Below are positions 1 through 12,412 of a stretch of 64,000 bases of DNA, piece by piece (positions within the stretch are counted from its first letter, which is position 1; every line of letters starts with the position of its first letter). The notes below the pieces were generated by a model. It saw only the letters and a list, made by a program, of their open reading frames with translations. It did not search any database and had not been told where the DNA came from. Location: assembly GCA_963920635.1 (NCBI GenBank), contig OY987299.1:64028692-64092691 (forward strand). Direction: 5' to 3'. The DNA comes from Pseudeuparius sepicola. Taxonomy: Eukaryota; Arthropoda; Insecta; Coleoptera; Anthribidae. The position numbers and the translations under genes were made by a program.

Positions 1-465
1 GGAATTTACCAGGATCGACTTGTCGGGCCTTACATTCTGCCAGAACGTTTAAATGGGCATAGTTACTTGGACTTTTTGAATCAATTATTTGACGATCTGC
101 CACTTCAGGCCCTGCATGAAATGTGGTTCATGCATGATGGTGCTCCAGCTCATTTTGCCAGGCCTGTCCGAGAATTCTTAGACGCACAGTGTCCTAATCG
201 ATGGATTGGAAGGGGAGGCCCAGTGCGATGGCCAGCTCGGTCCCCAGATCTTAATCCCTTGGATTTTTGTATCTGGGGCTACATGAAGGCAATCGTATAC
301 GAAACGGAGCCTGAGGATCTGCAACAGCTACGTGCCCGAATCGACAATACAGCTGAACAAATCCGCAACAAGCCCGGGCTATTTCCACGCATCCGTCGGT
401 CGGCAATTAACCGAGTGAACTTGTGCATCGAGAATAATGGTGGCATATTCGAACAGCTGTTGTAA
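1..465 (+). CDS. mariner-like (DD41D) transposase, C-terminal part, cut by window edge
   Basis: The reading frame is open from base 1 to a TAA at 463-465, so only the C-terminal ~154 residues of the catalytic domain are present. It shows the second catalytic Asp in MHDGAPAHF and the third acid as Asp in SPDLNPLDF. I count 41 residues between them, which fits the DD41D branch of the Tc1/mariner superfamily (the group containing rosa), rather than Tc1 (E as third acid) or DD34D mariner. The block WIGRGGPVRWPARSPDLNP is shared with many insect proteins annotated as mariner or Tc3-like transposases. No stop or frameshift is visible in this part. The enzyme would cut and paste its element at TA sites in the nucleus. 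The N-terminal DNA-binding half lies outside the window, so activity cannot be judged. Confidence 0.85.
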   Translation, partial: GIYQDRLVGPYILPERLNGHSYLDFLNQLFDDLPLQALHEMWFMHDGAPAHFARPVREFLDAQCPNRWIGRGGPVRWPARSPDLNPLDFCIWGYMKAIVYETEPEDLQQLRARIDNTAEQIRNKPGLFPRIRRSAINRVNLCIENNGGIFEQLL

Positions 466-1244
466 ATTCATGGCAGTGATCGTATTTTTGTGTTTGGTTA
501 CTTCGTTAAATTGGAGTTTTCCCGGCGTATGGGACCCACCTGGTCGTGGTCGTCGGGCTGAGTACCTCATCACCAAGCAATGGAGTGACTGAGGGAAACA
601 AAGAGGTCCCAATAAATTCAACAATCAACTTTAGTGATAGTGATAGTGTAGTGTAATAAAGTAATAAACAAAAACAAAAAAAGTTCAGCATTTATCAAAT
701 CCGAGATAAAATCATTCACATATCAAGCACATCAGAGAGGTAAGCGTTAACATTTGTCCGTAATTGCATGCATTTTGGAAAACATTCTCCTACAATACAA
801 ATAATAGTGTACTTGAAACATTCCCTTAATTTTATGAAAGTTTCGTACATCTGGCAACGCGCACGATGGTAAGGTTAGTCACGCGTCGGCTGATGCATCA
901 TATGGGCTGGAATAAATCCAGTGGCAGTCGGAAATAATGGGGCAAATGCGTAAAAATGCGGTTTCGAAAAAAAATAATTGCGGCTCTAAAAAAAAGTTAG
1001 AATTTTTTTAATTGCGATTTCGCATTCTGAGTATTTTTCCCTACCCACTGTTAAAATTAATGTAGTTATGAATAAATCACCCTGTATTTCTTAAAATATT
1101 CCTCATATAAAAAACCTGTTTTAATAAAAGTGTTAGGGGAAATTATTTCCCGTTTATCGATATCAAGCAATCTTTCGTAGCACAAAAAAATGTGGTTGCC
1201 ATGGTAACCGACTTGATTTTTTTAAATGGCACCATATACGTTTT
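466..1244. other. non-coding flank of mariner-like element
   Basis: No convincing coding sequence. It is AT-rich with A and T runs around 960-1020. A caccctgtat motif at about 1078 recurs near 2749, 2888 and 3119 and resembles a transposon terminus; it may be the right end of the mariner-like element, but its left partner is outside the window. Confidence 0.4.
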
Positions 1245-1819
1245 TTGGTGAAAATTGATACATTGGAACTTTCTGAATACATTACAATACAATTTTAATG
1301 GGGTCGCATAAGAAAAAAATACAAAAAAAATAAATTTTCTATTATGCTATTGACAATGTTTATCAAAATAATTATTAACATCAAGTTAGCCATGCCAAAA
1401 TCAGAACAATGGGAAACAGTCACTAGCTGTCAGTTGCTTGTAATTGTGTGCATTGTTACAGTAATCGTACTTTTTACTCAATTTTCTGTGTACTTAAGTA
1501 CTTAGTAAGTTATAATGGCGCTTGAATTAAGTGAAACGGAAAGAATACAGGTTAACATACTAAGTACTTAAGTACGCAGAAAATTGAGTAAAAAAGTACG
1601 TTTAGTGAACAATATACACAGTTACACAGTTAGTGACAGTTTCACATTGTTCTGATTTTGGCATGGCTAACTTGATGTTAATAATTATTTTGATAAACAT
1701 TGTCAATAGCATAATAGAAAACTTAATTTTTTGTATTTTTTTCTTATGCGCGACCCCATTAAAATTGCATTGTATCGTATTCAGAAAGTTCCAATGTATC
1801 AATTTTCAATTTTCACCAA
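1245..1819. mobile_element. fold-back MITE with ~260-bp inverted arms
   Basis: The left arm (1245-1505) is repeated in inverted orientation at 1560-1819, separated by a ~54-bp spacer. The outer ends read ttggtgaaaattga on the left and its complement on the right. The arms differ by scattered substitutions and short indels, so the copy is old. No coding sequence inside; short open frames are by-products of the arms. Confidence 0.85.
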
Positions 1820-2032
1820 GAAATATAAGCAATATTCCACAATTTCTATCCACACTGTATACCATTAATAAATTATAACTGTCAATCTAACAAACATAAA
1901 ACAAAGAAACGCCTACTAGATAAATTGTAATTAAAAATGTGACATGCGCCTACTGCGTTTATTTTACGAATTGAATGTGCAGTTCTAACAGGATTACTAA
2001 TACTGAATTTTATTTTTTTCTTGTTAACTGCT

Positions 2033-2758
2033 CTATACTGATTCAGTTCCGGTGCTCAACATGGGGATCTCGGAAACCGTAACAGATACGAAGTCGGTCA
2101 AATGGAGGCAAACTTGCGCCTTTGGGCGTCTAACAATATGCCTTTGAGAAAGTTAAAATATTTTCAAATGTTGCTGAGATATTTAAGAAAAACCGAATTT
2201 TAGAAATTTAGATTTTATTTTTTTCTGGCGCCATTTGCGATAATATTGAAAAATAAATTATACTTTTTCATTGCAACTTTTTCTGTGCTACGTCATGGTG
2301 TTTTTAGATTTTCGGGGAGACGTTTCGTTTTTGAGAAAAACGAAAAAAAATATTTATGTGTCATACATCCTTGTACTCGGGATAACGATTTATTTCAAAA
2401 TATGGAATAAAAAATCCAGGTCCGTATTTAAAAAAAATTAAGATGATCCCTCTATCTTAAAAACGAAACGTCACCTCGAAAATCTAAAAATACCACGACG
2501 TAGTTCAGAAAAAGTTGCAATGAAAAAGTATAATTTTTCAATATTATCGCAAATGGCGCCAGAAAAAAATAAAATCTAATTCTCAAAAATTCGGTTTTTC
2601 TTAAATATCTCAGCAACCCCTGAAAATATTTTAACTTTCTCAACGGCATATTGTTAGGCGCCCAAAGGCGCAAATTTGCCTCCATTTGACCGACTTCGTA
2701 TCTGTTACGGTTTCCGAGATCCCCATGTTGAGCACCGGAACTGAATCACCCTGTATAG
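2033..2758. mobile_element. fold-back MITE with ~300-bp inverted arms
   Basis: The left arm (2033-2336) is mirrored at 2453-2758. Shared blocks include the tattcagttccggtgctcaa-like end, the ggaggcaaac...gcgcctttggg block and tctggcgccatttgcg. The right end terminates in ccctgtatag; the left end lacks a few bases of this. No gene inside. The 2337-2452 spacer is AT-rich. Confidence 0.85.
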
Positions 2759-3150
2759 AAAAAAATGTGTAGACAAAAAAGTTTCTAAATTGTCTGGTAG
2801 GTATATGATAGACAATTTTTTATTTCAAAATGAGTCGAGGGATAAAAAGATTATAGTAAAATATGGAAAGTTATGTTTCTGTTTGAACACCCTGTATATG
2901 CCATACCAAAATAAGCATTTTACCTAAAAACGCGATTTGATTAGTGAGATCCACACACCAAATTTCGATTTTTTAGTGTGAACCGTTTTTCAAAAAGTCG
3001 ATAATATTGTTTTGCTTCACCCCATATAAGCAAATAACAAATCGAAAAATGTTATACGAAAGACCCCCTTATTTTGAAAAAAGCAATCACCTCCTGAATT
3101 TTTTCGCACTTATTCATTTACACCCTGTATATTCCGAGTAAAACTACGTA
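2759..3150. repeat. AT-rich spacer with two terminus-like caccctgtata motifs
   Basis: No coding sequence. The motif caccctgtata occurs at about 2888 and 3119, in the same orientation as the end of the fold-back at 2758. These look like ends of related, decayed small transposons, but their partner ends could not be paired. Confidence 0.35.
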
Positions 3151-3413
3151 CCATCCTTGTTTATGGATACTGTAGTTAGCCAATGTCTGACACTGACATA
3201 AGGACATGACAGAAATACTGTAGATACAGGGGGCAGATTTTGCAAAAAATAAAGTTGCCCAGCTGTTTTTTTTTTGTAGATTTTAATAGTAGCAGCAATA
3301 ACTGAGCCACTTTAATTTTTGGCGCCACCTGTTGCTTATATCCAATATTGCTCTCGTATCGTCATGACTCTGTGACACATTGGCTAACTAGGGATTCCAT
3401 AAACAAGGATAGG
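3151..3413. mobile_element. small MITE with ~35-bp terminal inverted repeats and TA duplication
   Basis: The left end (ccatccttgtttatgga...agccaatgt) matches the complement of the right end (acattggctaa...aaacaagga) over about 35-38 bp with a few mismatches. Both sides are bordered by TA (3149-3150 and 3414-3415), as expected for Tc1/mariner-mobilised MITEs. There is no coding sequence. Confidence 0.75.
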
Positions 3414-3616
3414 TACCATGTAAAAAGACAGAGAAGTGTTTTAATTAAAACTAGGTATAAAGAGTTTTCCTACCTTTCCCGAAAATAGAATTTCTTTTAA
3501 TTATAGTAAATTGTCATCACAGCAAACAAATTGACCAAATTCGATTTAAAAATTCCACTTCTTCAACAAATAATAAGATATCAAATTAGACTGTTAACAT
3601 CAATCGGATACTTAAT

Positions 3617-4371
3617 TTAAAAATGTAATAAGGGAAAACATACAAGTTTGCCCTGACACGGCAAAATCATCACCTTTCTTTTAATATTAGCCAAACAAAA
3701 AATCTTATAGTCATGTTTGAACTCCACACTACTTGGTTTTGATACAAAGGAAATACCAAAATATGATGAATCAGTTGGTACTTTAAATAGAGGACCACAT
3801 CTATCATACTCTAATCCAAGTAAAACAATTTCTCCGTCATATGTTGGAAAATCAAAAACTTCAACAAGCGCACCGTTATTTAGTTCTACAAATCGATCGC
3901 AGAACTTTGAGGTGTTTATACGAAAGTCGCAGGTCTCAAATATTTTGTATGTTGGGTCACCACATAAAGGATGCAAGGACTTTGAATTATGCCTAATATG
4001 AAATGTCTTTGTATTTTTTGCTGAAGTAGTAATATTTTGTATTTGATTACTTTCAACGGTCCTTCGAACAATTTGTTGAAGAGGTAGAGAATATTTTCTT
4101 ACTCTTTTTGTCAACTGGGGCATAAAATTTTCAAAACGAAAGGCACTAAAGTTATCTAACAAACAAACAAAGTTGTTATATATTTTTTTAGGCAATATAT
4201 CTCTAAAGATTATTACCCCGGTGTAGAGCAAAATAAGTCTAAATTCAGTGGCTTTATATCTTTTGCATTCAACGATCGATCTCGTCTTTCTAGAAAACTC
4301 GCAGCAAATAATTTTTTTCAATTCAGCAAGTTTTTGATCAATAGAGATAATCAATGAAGCTTGTAATTTAT
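3617..4371 (-). pseudogene. CACTA (En/Spm-like) transposase, C-terminal fragment
   Basis: A minus-strand frame of about 245 residues ends at a natural stop. It carries the RKTRSI...RYKATEFRLILLYTG block followed by a long C-terminal region, which I recognise from the C-terminal half of insect CACTA/EnSpm transposases. The upstream part of the same gene lies at 9271-11087 on the same strand. A P element (4379-9263) separates the two, and its target duplication ATGGTGG lies at each junction. No internal stop is seen here. The fragment alone is not functional; no CACTA terminal repeats were found around it. Confidence 0.75.
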
Positions 4372-4378
4372 ATGGTGG

Positions 4379-7300
4379 CCCAGAAAAGGACGAATCAGAA
4401 GTGGCACATGGCTAATTTAAGAGGGCAAAGGGGTATTTTTATGAGGTGGTGGGGACGGAGAGTATTGCTAGGCCGCCAGATCCTTAGAAAGGTTAAAACA
4501 TGTCAACATATTTTTCACTATCATTTATTCATTTTGGGTAGGTATACCAATAAAATTAATATGAAAGCAATTAATATTATCTAATGTGTGCCGGTAGTAA
4601 AATTATAATGTTTTACGAACCATTTATTCTATTTATCTGAGCCCAGAAAACCCACAACCTGACCCCTGTTTTCTGGGACTTGATTATGAAAGCGGAATGC
4701 TTGACAACAGCGCGGCGCGGCGCCACAGATTCCGTTCTTGCGGTACTGCCAGATCGTCCAGTCGGGAGCCGGTAACCAAGGCAACCCACAAAAATATAAT
4801 GCAAATTAATTTAGTATAAAATGAAATCGATGATAATTTACTTATAAAAATGTTAGTCCTTGATAGTATTTTGGTTGATATTAAATTGAAGGCGATAAAA
4901 ATAGCTAAATGAATTTAAGGAAATTGTCAGGCATAAAAGCTGACGAAGTCCGGCAACGTCGTTCGTGGCCTACGACTGACGCGCCACCTAACGCCAGACG
5001 CCAGACAGCGTCAGTATGTTCAATTGAGGTTAAACTCCTTATAAAACGTAAACAATAAAACGAAAAACGATTACCAATTTCTAAGTAAAAAAGCCCAGTA
5101 TTATTATCATGACTGTGATAAAAGTATCCAAAACAGGGACCAGATAAGGTGTACAATATGTATTCAGCTCAACTTGACTGCTTGTGTTGTTACTTCGAAT
5201 ACTTCATTGCTGTATTTACACTAGTGCATTGTGCCCCAGAAAACCCACTTTGTGCTTAGGTTTTGTGACGAAATGGCCCCGCAATTATTGCTGTGTTCGT
5301 GGATGTTCTAACAACACGAGGAATGTTGGGATAAGTTTTTTCAAAATACCTGCTGATGAAAACAGGTAGGTACCTATGTGTAGTTTGTCCCTACCTTGTT
5401 ACCACATTATTATATCCTTAGGTATTATAAATTTTATGTCCTACGTAGGTACTACCCCTTTTACTGGAGTATTACCTACCCCAGAAAACCCACAAATGGT
5501 TTCCTACTGATAATACCTACCTAACTATGGTTTTTAATTTTTTTTTCAAGGTGTTATGTATGGACGAGAAAGTGTGGAAGGCAGGATTTGTTAGAAAAAA
5601 CACCCACACAGCTTTTTATTAATTATAAAGTTTGTTCAATGCACTTTGAAAATAGTATGTTTGCAAACCAGTCGAAGTCTGGGCTAAAGAAAACAGCAAT
5701 ACCAACTGTGTTCTCATCATGTAAGTACCTTCATTGGTAATTATGGAAATTAGTGTATGCACCGCCCGATTTTCTTGACATTTTGACCCCATAATTACTC
5801 CTTCATTATTAGATAATAATATGTATTTTTTGCTGATACTTGTAATTTTGCTGCATTTAATTTTTTTTACTAGGTTATATCGATGAGGCTTCTTCACAGA
5901 GTCCTTCTGTGTCTGTATGCAGCAATTTGACTTTGTTAGAACCTCAACGAGAACTTGATCAACCAGTCTCGATCGCTCAACCTTTGGATCAACCAAGTAC
6001 ACCCCATCTGTCACAGTCACCTATAGGCGATCTCCACAGCATTACCGAATTTTCAGTTGCATCAAAAGGTAATGATATATATTCACAAACTGTTATTATA
6101 GTATACACACCCAAACTTATATGACATCACGCATTATTTGCGATAATTTTTTTTGTCAAAAAAATTATATGTCATGGAAAGTCAAAAGTGTTTACTAACA
6201 AAAACAGTTAAATGTGAAAAACCCGACAATATAAATTGTAATAAATATTAAGTGATTCCATATTATAAGTTTGGGTGTGTGTACATATATTGTAATTTTT
6301 TGTATTACTTATTTTGTTATTGAATAATTCTATTTTTAGATGCTAGTCAACAAACTTCTCTTAGTTTGAGTGCACATAGTCCGAGAAAGCATTCATTAAA
6401 GTTACAAATAAAAAAACTCCAATGAAAGTTGCATCCGAAGTTGGAGCAAGCTGTCGACAGTGCCGACACTGAAATAAATGACGAACAATTTCTTGCCATT
6501 TGTGAGAAAAAACTGTCTGCTTCAATGCTACTATTTGTAAGGCATTATTTAGAAAATCCCAAAAAAGATCCACAGGGATATCGTTACTCTTCAGATATGA
6601 AACAATTTTCCTTAACAATTTATTTTCTAAGCCCAAATGCTTATAGATTTTTAATGAAACCACTTTATTTGCCATCTAAAAGCACTCTTCAAAGAATAAC
6701 TAGCAAATGGCATATAACTGCAGGTCTTAACAGTTTCATTTTTGAGGTTATTAAATCAAAAGCTAAAATTTAGAGGGTTCTTCAAAACAGTGCATTCTTT
6801 ATATTGACGAAATGTCATTAAAAATGTTTTTATTTTACAATAGATCTTCCGATACCATTGTTGGCTTTCATAATACATTGAAGGAAAAAAGATATGCTCC
6901 TGCTAAATATGTTTTAGCTATTATGGCTAGAGCAATATTTGCTAAGTGGAAGCAACCAGTTGCTTATTTCTTTATTGATACTTGTTCAGGGGAGGAATTA
7001 AAAATTATTATTTTTGAAGCAATAAGGAAACTTAAATCTGTAGGATTACTAGTAAGTGCGTTAGTGTCTGATCAAGGATCAAATTTCGTACAATTTTCAA
7101 AATCAGTTGGTATCTCTCCAAACTCTTCACATTTTTATGTCGATAGCGAAAAAATATTTTATATTTTTGATGTGCCGCATCTCTTAAAATCAACACGAAA
7201 TAATTTTTTCAATTACACATTCGAAACCTCTGAAGGATGTACAAATAAAACGTATAGGTATTGACCAAATTTATAATAAACAAAAACATAAGCCTTTGGC

Positions 7301-9263
7301 TCTTCGGCTGTGTCCAAAATTTACAGATGAACACATTAATTCGAATCCTTTTAAAAAACTGAAGGTTAGTTTAGCCGTCCAAGTTTTCAGCGCAATGGTA
7401 GCTGCGGCACTTAATTCCTTTATTGAATTCGGACAATTCCCCCCTTCGGCAAACGCTACAGTGTCATTTGTAGAAAAAATTGATAAGTTATTTGATATCT
7501 TAAATTCCTCAAAAATATCAGGCAGTAATATAAGTACAATAGACCTTTCAAAGGAGCAGATTACCAAGTCGATTTTTTAAAGGAAATGTTTACATATTTT
7601 GAGAATAATAAAATTTTAAAACAAAATATAGAGGTTACCAATAAAGTTAAATTTTTGAAAGGGTGGCAAATCACAATAAATTCATTTTTAGGTCTTTGGG
7701 AAAAATTTCATTGTTTAGAGTTTAGTTCCTTATACACTCGACGCTTAAATCAAGATTGTCTCGAAAATTTTTTCGGCACTATTAGGCAGCAAGGGGGAAA
7801 TTGCTTGAATCCAACCCCCATCCAATGCGAAAGGGCTTTCAAAAAATCATTTTGTTTAAATTATTTCCAACACGCGGATGGGGCTAATTGTATTGAGGAT
7901 TTTGATTCATTATTGTCATACGTAACCACCGAACATACACAAATTTACAACAAAGTTGTTGTGGGAAATGCAAGATCTATTTTTTCTGATTTAAGTTCGG
8001 TGGCACCAGATTATATTGATTTCGAACTACATGAATCAAATAGTATATCATATGTTTGTGGATATTTATTAAGAAAGTGCTTGGAACAACATTCATGTGA
8101 AGTTTGTATTAAATATTGTAAACGTCATACATTAGGGGATACTGATTTGTTTACTTATTTTAAAGCATACAAATCAAGTGGTAACGAAACCTTTGGACAT
8201 TTATTTTCACCTCCTGATAATTTCCTAAATTATATTAAAACTCTCGAAGTTAATTTTTGTACCCTCTTTCCAAAGTTTGCTTTAGAAGAAAATGTTGGTG
8301 TGAAATTAAAAAATAAGCTGCAAAACATTTCATATCAACATCCATGCCCTAGTTTTAATCATGCCTATTTATTATCCCTTTATGTAAGATTTAGAATCTA
8401 TTCTTCTTTAAAATTTTTAAATCGTGATATTGTTTCTAATAAAACTAATAAAAATTATAAACTTCGAAATTTACATTTATAAGTGCTGCCAGGGGTCATT
8501 ATTTTTAAAAATTAGGCTAAGTTGATAATGTATAGTGTGCATGTGCATAATATGTACGTAAGTAGTTTATAATATCTTTTGTATTTATAGGTATTATATT
8601 TTATATGTGCTATTGTTTTTGAATTTTTTTTATAGATTTTAGTAATAAACATTTTTGATAAATAACCTTTTTTTACTACCAGTGATACGAAGGTCAACCA
8701 ATTTTGCAAATAATAATTGTTATGGAGCTATATAAAAAAACAAATTAATTGCCAAGCTATGAGTTTGGACGCAAGTCGATTGAAATATTGTAATATTTCA
8801 ACCACCCAAGTAGAATAGTTCACTTGAACCTAATCATAGTTGTTTCTAATTAATATAGGTAAGTATAAAATAATAAAGAGGAAATATTGTGAAATTTCCA
8901 TGTACAATAAAAAAATGTATTTTTCTCTTTAGTAAAATATTAATATTTATATTTTTTTCGTCAGTAAAATACCTACTTAAAATCACTTCTGGAGATTCAA
9001 ATTTAACTAGATCTAATCCCAGAAAAAAACTTTACTATTCTAAAAAATAATTTTGCTATATAAAACACAAAATTTTCTATAGCCCGGACCTGATCGTGCC
9101 AACGCAATGGGCAAGTTCTACTCTGTCCAAAATACGGTGGGCGTGGCCAATGCGCAGATGTCAACGGCGGAGAGTTCATTTCCTATGCGCGAGAGGGGAA
9201 ATTGGAACCGCGACATCAAAGGCGCCGAAAGCAAGTGCCACTTCTGATTCGTCCTTTTCTGGG
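4379..9263 (+). mobile_element. complete P-type DNA transposon nested in a CACTA element
   Basis: The element starts CCCAGAAAAGGACGAATCAG at 4379 and ends in the exact complement at 9263. The terminal inverted repeat is 29 bp and perfect (4379-4407 and 9235-9263). A 7-bp target duplication, ATGGTGG, flanks it (4372-4378 and 9264-9270), within the 7-8 bp known for the P superfamily. It carries a broken THAP-transposase gene on the plus strand (5273-8482). Removing it brings the two CACTA transposase fragments together, which confirms the boundaries. Outside the gene, 4410-5270 and 8483-9235 contain no other gene. Confidence 0.9.
5273..8482 (+). pseudogene. P-element transposase with N-terminal THAP domain, spliced and broken
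   Basis: Exon 1 (about 5273-5365) encodes the first half of a THAP zinc finger (CCVRGCSNN, then FFKIP). Exon 2 (5551-5720) encodes the second half (VCSMHF, then IPTVF), giving the C2CH set. Exon 3 (5874-6068) is a Ser/Pro-rich linker. Exon 4 starts near 6340. GT/AG signals flank each. The exon 4 region holds the P-type catalytic part: YIDEMSLK with its acid near 6805, then SDQGSNF, FDVPHLLKSTRNN and a C-terminal domain to 8482. Breaks: the likely first codon is out of frame with the THAP finger by one base, an in-frame TGA lies near 6423, and frame changes occur near 6775, 7260 and 7570. THAP binds element ends; the RNase H-fold domain would cut DNA. The gene is inactive here. Confidence 0.85.
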
Positions 9264-9270
9264 ATGGTGG

Positions 9271-11087
9271 TCTACCAAACACTAAACCAAATCGTCTATT
9301 ACAAATAAGTCGTTTCACTACACCTAATAATATGCAGTGCATATAATCGATGGGTACACCTTCAACTATATCAAAACAAGGTATATTTTCTATAACGGAT
9401 CGACCTATATGGTGTTCAGGTTGTGTGTTAGATCTAAATGAATAATCAGTTCGTTTTTTGCAATCCATTTCCAAAAAGCAAACAACATTATTGTGAAAAT
9501 CGCCTTCCACTGTACATTTAGTGCAACTAAAAAAGCCCGAGTGGCTTTTTATATTTAATATATAAGATTTTGCAGGTGCATCGCAAATTATTGACTTGAC
9601 TCTAAACTGAAACTTTTGAGAATTAACCAAAATACCATTATCAATAAGCTGTTCAAGTTCCCTTACTAAATCGCTTAAAAATTCATTAGCATTAGGTTTC
9701 TTGCTGCCCTTATATACCCCGATTACTGTAAGAAGTCCCGATTTTGTCAGATGACATTCTCCACAAAATCCCTAGGAATTTTCTGTTAACCATGGGTATA
9801 ACATTGGTATATGTGTCTCAACCAGTTAATGACGTCACTCATTGATTTATGATGTGAAAAGTTACCCAAGTGATACGAAAAAAAGTGCATAATAAAATAA
9901 AAACCCTATTGCAACCACGATTATGCCGCTACAAATAAAAATAACTATGACTACAACTCATTTTAATAATAATTTCAAACGCCATGGAAACACTTTCGTT
10001 TTGGTATTTTGTAATAATCAGCTGCTTTTGGCAGCGTCTAGGGGCGGACTCGGGCAAATTTAGCTTCGGTGTGTCAAAGTGACAGTGAAGGTTTTCCAGA
10101 TCGTTCAAACTGGTTCAAACATTCGGTAATGAAAATATTCGCGGGTTTTCTACGTTTCGTGAGTTTTACCGTCATCTGTGTTGTTCTTGTTTGTGTTACT
10201 TTTCGTGTTATTAGTGCAAATGGGCTCGTTACTGACCTGAATTTATGACCCGGTTACATTTTTTGCTGCATTGATGCCAACTTAGGATATCGAAATTACC
10301 AATTGACAGTCCCAGTAAGGACTTCTTAAAATAATTTTAGTATAAATACCTACGCAAAATACATGATTATTTAAATAGGGAATAGATTCAATATTACAGA
10401 GAATAGGCCACAAAGATTCGTTTGTACTTTTAAATAATGGTACTCCATCTACATTTATTAAAACTTTGGAAAATGCTGTCGGTATCTAAATGAATGTTGG
10501 AATTCTTGCATAGATTAACCACCGATGTCTCGATGCCAAAATAATAATAATCTCCTGAGCCCAAAGAAGTTATACCAGTTTTACGTGGCGTTCTAAGCAA
10601 TGTTCTTGGATCATCTGGTAATGACTTCAATTCAATTTCACTAGCATTTTTTTAAAATTCGGAGTAATTTTCTCAAAGCAGAATGCGATATATTTTCTCC
10701 GACTGCCCACGATATTAGATTTGATTCAAAAGTTGATTTGCTTGGAGAATTACGGCCAGAAGGTTGCTCAAATAAAGTGTTTGAATTTTCTTCAACACCA
10801 CCTATACTTCCTAAAGTAAGTGTGGTGCGAGCATGTTCGGATGCAACCAGAGAAGGAATTTCACATGAATTGGAGAACGAAGCAATGGGAGAACAGATAT
10901 TTTCATAATCGATGGTTTCACACATGGGCCCGTTGGTCAGGTGAGTTTCAGTTGAGCTAGCATTTTTAGTTTCGTTTATAACTTCTGGAATAATACATAG
11001 AGATACTTTTGATCTTAGCCTCAACGACAATCTTCTTTTATAACTTTTAGAACTGGAACCATACTTATTTCGCCTTGATGACGGCAT
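9271..11087 (-). pseudogene. CACTA (En/Spm-like) transposase, N-terminal and central part, broken
   Basis: From 11087 down the minus strand: a Ser-rich N-terminus ending in the SHSALRKLLRIL block, then LPDDPRTLLRTPRK and the YYYFGIE block, then a segment with the WPILC motif near 10400, and finally the central domain at about 9750-9271 (CDAPAKSYILNIK, CTKCTVEG, the VPIDYMH block). These are the order and motifs of insect CACTA transposases (Transposase_21-like). Frame changes occur in an A run near 10650 and near 10440. The coding sequence is also interrupted at 9750-10330 by a stretch without homology. The gene continues at 4371-3617 beyond the inserted P element. It is inactive. Confidence 0.75.
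9750..10330. other. unassigned insertion inside the CACTA pseudogene
   Basis: Transposase homology stops near 10330 and resumes near 9750. The borders carry the inverted motifs aagaagtcc (9730) and ggacttctt (10316), which may be ends of a small inserted element. The VGIY-type motif seems present on both sides, so a rearrangement is equally possible. Nothing recognisable is encoded within. Confidence 0.35.
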
Positions 11088-11739
11088 ACTTATCTTTTTA
11101 TTATATTATTGGCTGGTGTTAGCAACACAATAAATATGTACACTTGCCACACGCAGATTCAAGTTAAAATAGTACCTCGAATAGCACAGAATAAAATAGA
11201 AAAGACACGGCGTGGTCGGCCTTTACATAAAAAACGTTGTTTCACTCAATTCTAATTACGCATTACATTACAGAAACTCGCCGCCAAAACGGTTAAAACA
11301 TAACCTCACAAACGACGCAAAACGAAAAGCGCAACAACCAACGCGGCACCGAACTATTACCTCCAGCGCGGCGTTGCCGGATCGTATGAAATGTGGGACT
11401 AACAAGTAACTTATTTTCTAACATGAACTAATATTGAATATTGTGTACGTTGTACGCATTAATTAGCAAGTAAGTTAGTACTAATCTGGAGATTAAGAGT
11501 ATTTCCAAAAAATATGTTAGCCCTACTGGTTTTTGCTGTAGAGTGCGATTAAATAAGTACGGTACATAATAGCTTATATCATTTAAGTTGTGAAATTTGG
11601 CAATACCTTACCAAACCAAAGGGAAACCCGGCAAATCATCCAATTTCCATTTGCGCGCCATTTTTAAACAGATACATATTTATACAGTGTCGCCAGTAAA
11701 GTCTGCACCATAAGGGATTTTTTTTATTTTTGGATAAAA
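11088..11739. other. non-coding stretch upstream of CACTA transposase
   Basis: No supported gene. A locally GC-richer patch at 11190-11400 may be the 5' region of the CACTA element. I could not find a CACT-type terminus or a 3-bp target duplication. Confidence 0.3.
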
Positions 11740-12340
11740 TGAAAATTTGACTTCGCCATCGATTTGTGCTTGTCACGGGATGAAAAATGATATCTGATAC
11801 ATTTTTAACATCAATTCTAATGCTAACCAGTTGTTGTTTTCTTAGAAAATCTCTATTTGGTTTAAAAAATTATGTCTAGCTTGGTACAAAGCTGATTTAA
11901 TTTCAAAGGTTTGATGAACACAAGCCCAATCTATTTTTCAAGTCGTTATAAATACATTCATCTAAAAGGAGTTTTATTCAACGCCACCTTTAGGTGAAGT
12001 TGGTTATAATATAGGCAATATTTACTGTTTCCATAGCATACTCACTTTTTTACTTGAACTGTTATCAGAGATATATTTCCATCCAGCAGAAACCGCCAAG
12101 TTATAATTTCAAAATGAACCAAATGTGTTCATTTATTTGTATTTTCTTTACATAACTCCTTTTAGATGAATGTATTTAACTAGACAAGGATTTAACGACG
12201 TGAAAATAGAATAGGCTTGTGTTCATCATACCTTTGAAATTCAATCAACTTTGCACCAAGCTTGAGATAATTATTGACAGAATTATTGATGTTAAAAATG
12301 CATTAGAGATGGCGATCTGTCAAAAAAGTAAAACTTTCAA
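11740..12340. mobile_element. fold-back MITE with imperfect inverted arms
   Basis: The left arm (about 11740-11975) and right arm (about 12150-12340) are inverted copies: acatttttaacatcaat, gatgaacacaagcc and ctccttttagatgaatg (as complement) occur in mirrored order. The arms have diverged and the left outer part carries extra sequence. There is no coding sequence. The ends are approximate. Confidence 0.7.
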
Positions 12341-12412
12341 TAAATATAAATATTAGTTGAAATGTTTGGAAAAAATTTTTTTTTAGAAAAAGTCGCAATA
12401 AAATAAGTGTCA

